Source of the DNA: Sulfuricella sp.
Lineage (GTDB): Bacteria > Pseudomonadota > Gammaproteobacteria > Burkholderiales > Sulfuricellaceae
Length of the DNA: 8,969 bases
NCBI GenBank assembly: GCA_030696235.1
Contig: JAUYSN010000024.1
Location: 1 to 8,969, forward strand
Reading direction: 5' to 3'
The notes under the pieces were generated by a model. The model saw only the letters and a list, made by a program, of their open reading frames with translations. It made no database searches and was not told the origin of the DNA. The position numbers were made by a program, and so were the translations under genes. Shown in pieces: positions 6,057-8,969 of the stretch (the stretch's first letter is position 1; each line of letters opens with the position of its first letter).

Positions 6057-6557
6057 CTATCGCTCCCACACCACGCGTAGCAGGTTCTCCTGCTCGTTGT
6101 AGTGAAATTCCAGTTCGCCCTTGTAGGCATGATGCAGGGCTTCGCCGATGCCGCGGGCGAGATGGATGTCGGTCGTGGTGATCAGGATGCCGTCATCCTG
6201 CTCCTCGATCCCGATAATCCGCTCCAGGGGATGCTCCGCCTTGGCTCTTGCCTCCTCGTTCTTTACCAGGTGCAACAATTCCTCGCGGTGTTCCTTGAAA
6301 AAGGAACCGCCCACGGTCACAAAACCGGCCGGGAATTCGTCATGGATGCGGTGACAGGCCGGGCATAGCTCCTCGTGGGCCTGGGCTGGCTTTGGTAGCC
6401 ATTGCCAGCGCCCCTCGTGGAACACGGCGCCGCATTGCGGGCAAACCGTGGGCTCCGGCAGTTTGTGCTTGGATTTGTAGGCGTCGTGCCGATATTCCTG
6501 CCCCCAAATCAGCCGGTAAGGCCGGATGGGTTGGAAACCTGCGAATCGGGTTTTCAT
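6057..6557 (-). CDS. Zinc-ribbon protein of the BCAM0308 / NMD3-like type
   Basis: The 166-residue product has four cysteines in two CxxC pairs, CPQC (39-42) and CPAC (65-68), spaced like a zinc ribbon and separated by GAVFHEGRWQW. A second domain follows, HREELLHLVKNEEARAKAEHPLERIIGIEE (90-119) then ILITTTDIHLARGIGEALHHAY (124-145), ending FHYNEQENLLRVVWER. I recognise this as the bacterial group often labelled BCAM0308 family or 'NMD protein affecting ribosome stability', by resemblance to archaeal and eukaryotic NMD3, a 60S export and maturation factor. Actual function in bacteria is not established to my knowledge; nucleic-acid or ribosome binding is an inference. I chose ATG 6557, with GGAG 7 bases upstream, over an upstream in-frame ATG at 6602 that overlaps the preceding gene and lacks a site. 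It follows the Ddh-like gene by 35 bases, so is probably in its operon. Confidence 0.8.
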   Translation of the reverse strand: MKTRFAGFQPIRPYRLIWGQEYRHDAYKSKHKLPEPTVCPQCGAVFHEGRWQWLPKPAQAHEELCPACHRIHDEFPAGFVTVGGSFFKEHREELLHLVKNEEARAKAEHPLERIIGIEEQDDGILITTTDIHLARGIGEALHHAYKGELEFHYNEQENLLRVVWER

Positions 6558-6592
6558 TTTGCTCTCCTTTAGTGACACAAAAAATTGGCAAT

Positions 6593-7489
6593 TTACATCC
6601 ACTCCTTTTCCGCAGCAGTGCGCTGTTCACCCCACAGCGCGCCCGGCGGCAGGTCGAGCAGGGAATAGGCACCTGCTTGCAGGGAAGGTAATGACCTTGC
6701 GGCGGCAAGCATCATTCGCGCCGCAAGCCCCGCCTCGTCGAAGCGCGCCTCCAGCAAAAAGGAGGCATGGCTGGCTTCCCTCGCTGCGGCGCGGCGCTCC
6801 AGCAACACGCCACGGTTTGTTTCTTCCAGCGCGGCGATACTGGGCACGGGGAATACCAACGTCTGTTCATCAAGAAACAGGGGGTCATGGATGATAGCGT
6901 ACTCCACTTCGGCTGCATCGGCCGACGGTTCCAATTCAACATAAACATAGCGTTGGATGGTCCCTTCCACGGACTTGAGCTCTGTCGCCAGCGCTTTCCT
7001 GACCCCCTTGACCCCCTCTGCTGCCAGTGTATGGTGCAGACTAGGCCCGGTATGCAGGCTGGTTTCCGTATGCCCGTGGGGAACCAGCAACGCGAAATAG
7101 CTGCGGAACAGGGACAGGGCGCCCGGATCGCATCCCGCCCCAACGACTGCCGGTACTCGGTGAAAAAGCGCGGCCCGATGTATTTCTGACTTATGCCTGA
7201 GAAAGGCCTCGCCGTGGAGGCGTGCGCATTCCACCACGGGAATGCGGCCTTGCAGAAGGTCTTTCGCTATCCCCATTACCGCATCGGGAGGAACGCAGAT
7301 CAGCGCGGCATCAACTTCCTTCAGCTCGCTGATATGGGTAACGGCAGGCGCTTTCAGCCAGGGAGCGGGGGAACTGCCGCTGCGCCGCACGATCCCTGCC
7401 AGCACCGTGGACGGGTCGGCAAGAATAGCCTCGGCGCATTTGCGCCCCAGATTCCCCAGGCCGATGATGGCAAGCCGCGGTTTTTTCAT
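6593..7489 (-). CDS. NAD(P)-binding oxidoreductase, meso-diaminopimelate dehydrogenase-like
   Basis: The 298-residue protein starts with a Rossmann fold, MKKPRLAIIGLGNLGRKCAEAI, whose dinucleotide motif is GLGNLG (10-15), and a second strand with VDAALICVPPDAV (59-71). The block VVGAGCDPGALSLFRSYFALL (115-135) parallels the GWDPGMFSxxR segment of diaminopimelate dehydrogenase, with Cys in place of Trp. The C-terminal LQAGAYSLLDLPPGALWG (270-287) also mirrors the Ddh end. Ddh makes meso-diaminopimelate directly from tetrahydrodipicolinate for lysine and peptidoglycan. Most proteobacteria use the succinylase route, so this may be a related amino-acid dehydrogenase with another substrate; the GAGCDPG change and the divergent substrate region support caution. 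The ATG overlaps the stop of the PfpI stub (ATGA), and no separate strong ribosome site precedes it, suggesting coupled translation. Next on the transcript is the zinc-ribbon gene. Confidence 0.8.
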   Translation of the reverse strand: MKKPRLAIIGLGNLGRKCAEAILADPSTVLAGIVRRSGSSPAPWLKAPAVTHISELKEVDAALICVPPDAVMGIAKDLLQGRIPVVECARLHGEAFLRHKSEIHRAALFHRVPAVVGAGCDPGALSLFRSYFALLVPHGHTETSLHTGPSLHHTLAAEGVKGVRKALATELKSVEGTIQRYVYVELEPSADAAEVEYAIIHDPLFLDEQTLVFPVPSIAALEETNRGVLLERRAAAREASHASFLLEARFDEAGLAARMMLAAARSLPSLQAGAYSLLDLPPGALWGEQRTAAEKEWM

Positions 7490-7614
7490 GCTGTTACACC
7501 GTTGTTACTAATGGATGCGATGTCCACCTCAAAACCCTCCCCCTTCAGCCGGTAGAAAGGGAACAACAGCTCGGAATCCTCGAAATGGTCTGCGCTGATA
7601 ATCAATGCTTTCAT
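7486..7614 (-). pseudogene. Truncated DJ-1/PfpI-family protein (N-terminal 42 residues only)
   Basis: The frame reads MKALIISADHFEDSE, then LLFPFYRLKGEGFEVDIAS, then ISNNGVTA and stop. The first 34 residues match the start of PfpI/YhbO-type DJ-1 family proteins (known members begin like MK-L-ISA-EFEDxEL..PyyRLkeEG.EVdiAS), including the active-site Glu at position 12. A complete family member has about 170-190 residues; here the nucleophile-elbow Cys near residue 100 and everything after strand 2 are missing, so it cannot be an active protease or deglycase. It still has a strong AGGAG ribosome site 5-6 bases before the ATG. Its TGA overlaps the start of the Ddh-like gene as ATGA, so it may survive as a leader cistron that feeds ribosomes to that gene. 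It could be a decaying remnant, a scar of gene fusion or deletion, or a selected small ORF. Confidence 0.72.
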
Positions 7615-7688
7615 GGCAACTCCTGGGGGCACATCTCCGAAAGGCGGCCTGTGGTAACGATGAAACCGGGGGCATTTCAATGCGGCTT

Positions 7689-7709
7689 GCCTATACTGAG
7701 ATTATAGGC
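7689..7709. promoter_or_regulatory. Perfect palindrome with back-to-back -10-like hexamers in the divergent region
   Basis: The arms GCCTATA (7689-7695) and TATAGGC (7703-7709) are exact inverted repeats around a 7-base centre. The complement strand reads TATAAT (7706-7701), a perfect -10, facing the PfpI-stub/Ddh-like operon. The given strand reads TATACT (7692-7697), a near-perfect -10, facing the THUMP gene. Leaders would be about 80 and 52 bases. No good -35 lies 16-18 bases upstream on either side, which suggests an activator-dependent or alternative-sigma promoter, or an operator overlapping the -10 elements. There is no T-tract and it does not sit behind a gene end, so it is not a terminator. 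Confidence 0.5.
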
Positions 7710-7755
7710 GAAGGAGTTGGATAGGTAGCGGATGCAGGCTGGGAGATGACCATTG

Positions 7756-8295
7756 ATGAACTGGAATATTATTGTGACTTCCTTGCCGGGCTCAGGGTGT
7801 GAATATCGCCTGCTGCACGAGCTTCGATCAATGGGGAAATTTCATATGACCGAGTTCAAGGATGTGTGTTTGGGTTATGTGGAGGATGTCACGAACTTCC
7901 TGGAGGCAATCCGGCAGGCGGCAGAAGAAGGTGCGCCCTGGGTAAAGGATCTGGGGCGGGTGATTCCCGTCGAGAAAACTTTCCACTTCGCCCCGGAAAC
8001 CCTTGCGGAGCAATTGAAGGAGGCTGTCACCCCTTATGTCGGCCGCATTTCAGGAGGGACGTTTCATGTGCGCCTGGAACGGCGTGGGCTCATTGGGCAG
8101 GTAATCAGTCACGAAATGGAGCGCAGCGTCGCCGATCACCTCTTTGCCTTGGCTGAAAAGGAAGGCCGGCAAGTGATGACTTCCTTCAAGAATGCCGATT
8201 ACATCGTCGCTGCTGAAACCGTCGGCCACGAATGTGGCGTCACTCTGCTGACCCGCGATCTGCGGCAACGTTATTCTTTTGTAAAAACCAGATAG
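7756..8295 (+). CDS. Stand-alone THUMP-domain protein (Tan1-like)
   Basis: This 179-residue protein has a short N-terminal part (about 1-65, MNWNIIVTSLPGSGCEYRLLHELRSMG) and then a THUMP domain, an RNA-binding fold of tRNA-modifying enzymes. Core signs are RVIPVEKTFHF (68-78), GGTFHVRLERRG (100-111), ISHEMERSVADHLF (117-130), NADYIVAAETVGHECGVTLLTRDLRQRYSFVK (146-177). No catalytic domain (methyltransferase, thiouridine synthase or pseudouridine synthase) is attached, as in Tan1, which assists a separate acetyltransferase in making ac4C in tRNA. A bacterial counterpart partner is not in the window. The N-terminal layout and the closing LLTRDLRQRYSFVK match stand-alone THUMP proteins I associate with archaeal and proteobacterial hypotheticals. 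ATG 7756 is preferred over the adjoining TTG 7753; GGGAG lies 10 bases upstream, somewhat distant. The next gene begins 11 bases after its stop. Confidence 0.85.
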   Translation: MNWNIIVTSLPGSGCEYRLLHELRSMGKFHMTEFKDVCLGYVEDVTNFLEAIRQAAEEGAPWVKDLGRVIPVEKTFHFAPETLAEQLKEAVTPYVGRISGGTFHVRLERRGLIGQVISHEMERSVADHLFALAEKEGRQVMTSFKNADYIVAAETVGHECGVTLLTRDLRQRYSFVKTR

Positions 8296-8306
8296 GACTG
8301 GCCATA

Positions 8307-8843
8307 ATGAATACCCCCCAGACTTTTTTTGCTTACACGCCCAGGGGCGCGGGAGTGTTGTGTGCCGTTGTCTACATCGAAGCGGGCAAGGATGTGTATG
8401 GCTGGTGGATCGGCTATAGCGATGGAGATTATCCCTCGGCCTTTTTCAAGCTGGAAAATTTCTTCTCGGCCCGGATGACCTCATTTTTTGCGACCGAAAG
8501 GTCCGATCTGTATGGCGGGTGGAAATTCGACTACTCCACCGGAAAACCGGAACGGATCGATCCTCCTCTTCCGGTTGAAGAGGACATGTGCCACGAACTG
8601 GAGCGGCTACAGGGTGAATTCGGCGCCGAATGGCTGTTTTTCGACGGCAACGAAGGGATCGAAGGGGAGGTGGAAGCCTATCACCACCAGGATCTACCGG
8701 TGCTGGCCGTCAATATCAAGAGCAGGAAGCTGAACAAGCTGGATAAAAGTGATGTCGTTTGGACATACGGGTCAAAGGATTTCGACCGGGACATCCTTGA
8801 TTACCTGATGGCCAGGTGGCCGCTGGAATACGGGAAAGAATAG
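8307..8843 (+). CDS. Uncharacterised 178-residue protein, probably co-transcribed with the THUMP gene
   Basis: I do not recognise the family. The protein is acidic and rich in aromatic residues, with YGWWIGYSDGDYPSAFF (31-47) and LYGGWKFDYSTG (68-79) as striking segments, then a PPLPVEEDMCHELERLQGEFG helix (86-106) and EWLFFDGNEGIEGEVEAYHHQ. It ends DILDYLMARWPLEYGKE. The N-terminal VLCAVVYIEAG is moderately hydrophobic but flanked by charge and is more likely a buried strand than a membrane segment. There is no signal peptide. The start is ATG 8307 with AGGA (8294-8297) 9 bases upstream; the upstream in-frame ATG at 8232 lies inside the THUMP gene. The 11-base gap to the THUMP stop supports an operon. 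There is no clear terminator in the visible downstream DNA. Confidence 0.8.
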   Translation: MNTPQTFFAYTPRGAGVLCAVVYIEAGKDVYGWWIGYSDGDYPSAFFKLENFFSARMTSFFATERSDLYGGWKFDYSTGKPERIDPPLPVEEDMCHELERLQGEFGAEWLFFDGNEGIEGEVEAYHHQDLPVLAVNIKSRKLNKLDKSDVVWTYGSKDFDRDILDYLMARWPLEYGKE

Positions 8844-8969
8844 TGGACTTGTCTGCATTTATCCTTGAAAAATCAGTTATCCACAGATGAACACAGATAT
8901 TTCAATGCGTTGACTTCATTGCATGACTCACCCTGACGGTGATGTGCGATTGACTTTCAACCACCTGAT
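8844..8969. other. Non-coding tail with a DnaA-box-like site and short CACAGAT repeat
   Basis: No convincing ORF is seen after the stop at 8843. TTATCCACA (8877-8885) is an exact match to the high-affinity DnaA box. CACAGAT occurs at 8882-8888 and again at 8892-8898, 10 bases apart. That pattern resembles the dispersed intergenic 'CCACAGATGAACACAGAT' type repeat common in proteobacteria, so the DnaA-box match may be coincidental. A single box with no AT-rich unwinding region or parAB/dnaA gene is not an origin. TCACC-CTGAC-GGTGA (8928-8942) is a weak 5-base hairpin without a T-tract. Confidence 0.4.

Noticed and set aside
5427..6080. Long plus-strand open frame of 217 residues opposite the CBS gene
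   Set aside because: It is antisense to the well-supported CBS gene and its composition does not look like a real protein family.
8860..8969. Replication origin at the right end
   Set aside because: There is one DnaA-box match only, no cluster, no AT-rich unwinding stretch and no dnaA, dnaN or partition gene nearby.

Overview
The window looks like chromosomal DNA of a proteobacterium, most likely a betaproteobacterium. This rests on moderately high GC, densely packed genes with clear Shine-Dalgarno sites, a full-length RpoS-type sigma factor, an RtcA cyclase and a short HPF fused to a cold-shock domain. The taxon is inferred from gene style and was not tested by a search. I see no mobile element, tRNA, rRNA or CRISPR, and no gene-free stretch longer than about 160 bases.

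Layout. At the left edge, a two-gene minus-strand unit encodes a SufC-type ATPase and the start of a SufB/SufD-like partner, which runs off the window. It resembles the minimal SufBC ('SMS') Fe-S assembly pair. Divergent from it is a plus-strand RNase Z-like metallo-beta-lactamase protein. This converges, with a 6-base gap, on an unrecognised 160-residue gene. Next comes plus-strand rtcA (RNA 3'-phosphate cyclase), which converges with a 4-base gap on minus-strand rpoS. Further right, all on the minus strand, are an HPF-cold-shock fusion with a two-CBS-domain gene directly upstream of it. Beyond these lie a zinc-ribbon protein resembling the BCAM0308/NMD3-like family, a Ddh-like oxidoreductase, and a 42-codon stub of a DJ-1/PfpI gene whose stop overlaps the oxidoreductase start (ATGA). 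A 140-base divergent control region with a perfect palindrome precedes a plus-strand pair: a THUMP-domain protein and an unrecognised 178-residue protein. The right end holds a short non-coding tail with one DnaA-box-like sequence.

How it may fit together (inference). Much of the window concerns RNA and ribosomes under stress or stationary phase: RNase Z-like nuclease, RtcA, RpoS, HPF-cold-shock fusion, NMD3-like zinc protein and THUMP protein, with a CBS nucleotide sensor beside the hibernation factor. Shared regulation is not shown by the sequence. The most unusual points are the minimal Fe-S pair, the coupled PfpI stub, the HPF-cold-shock/CBS pairing, and the palindrome that carries a -10-like hexamer on each strand.
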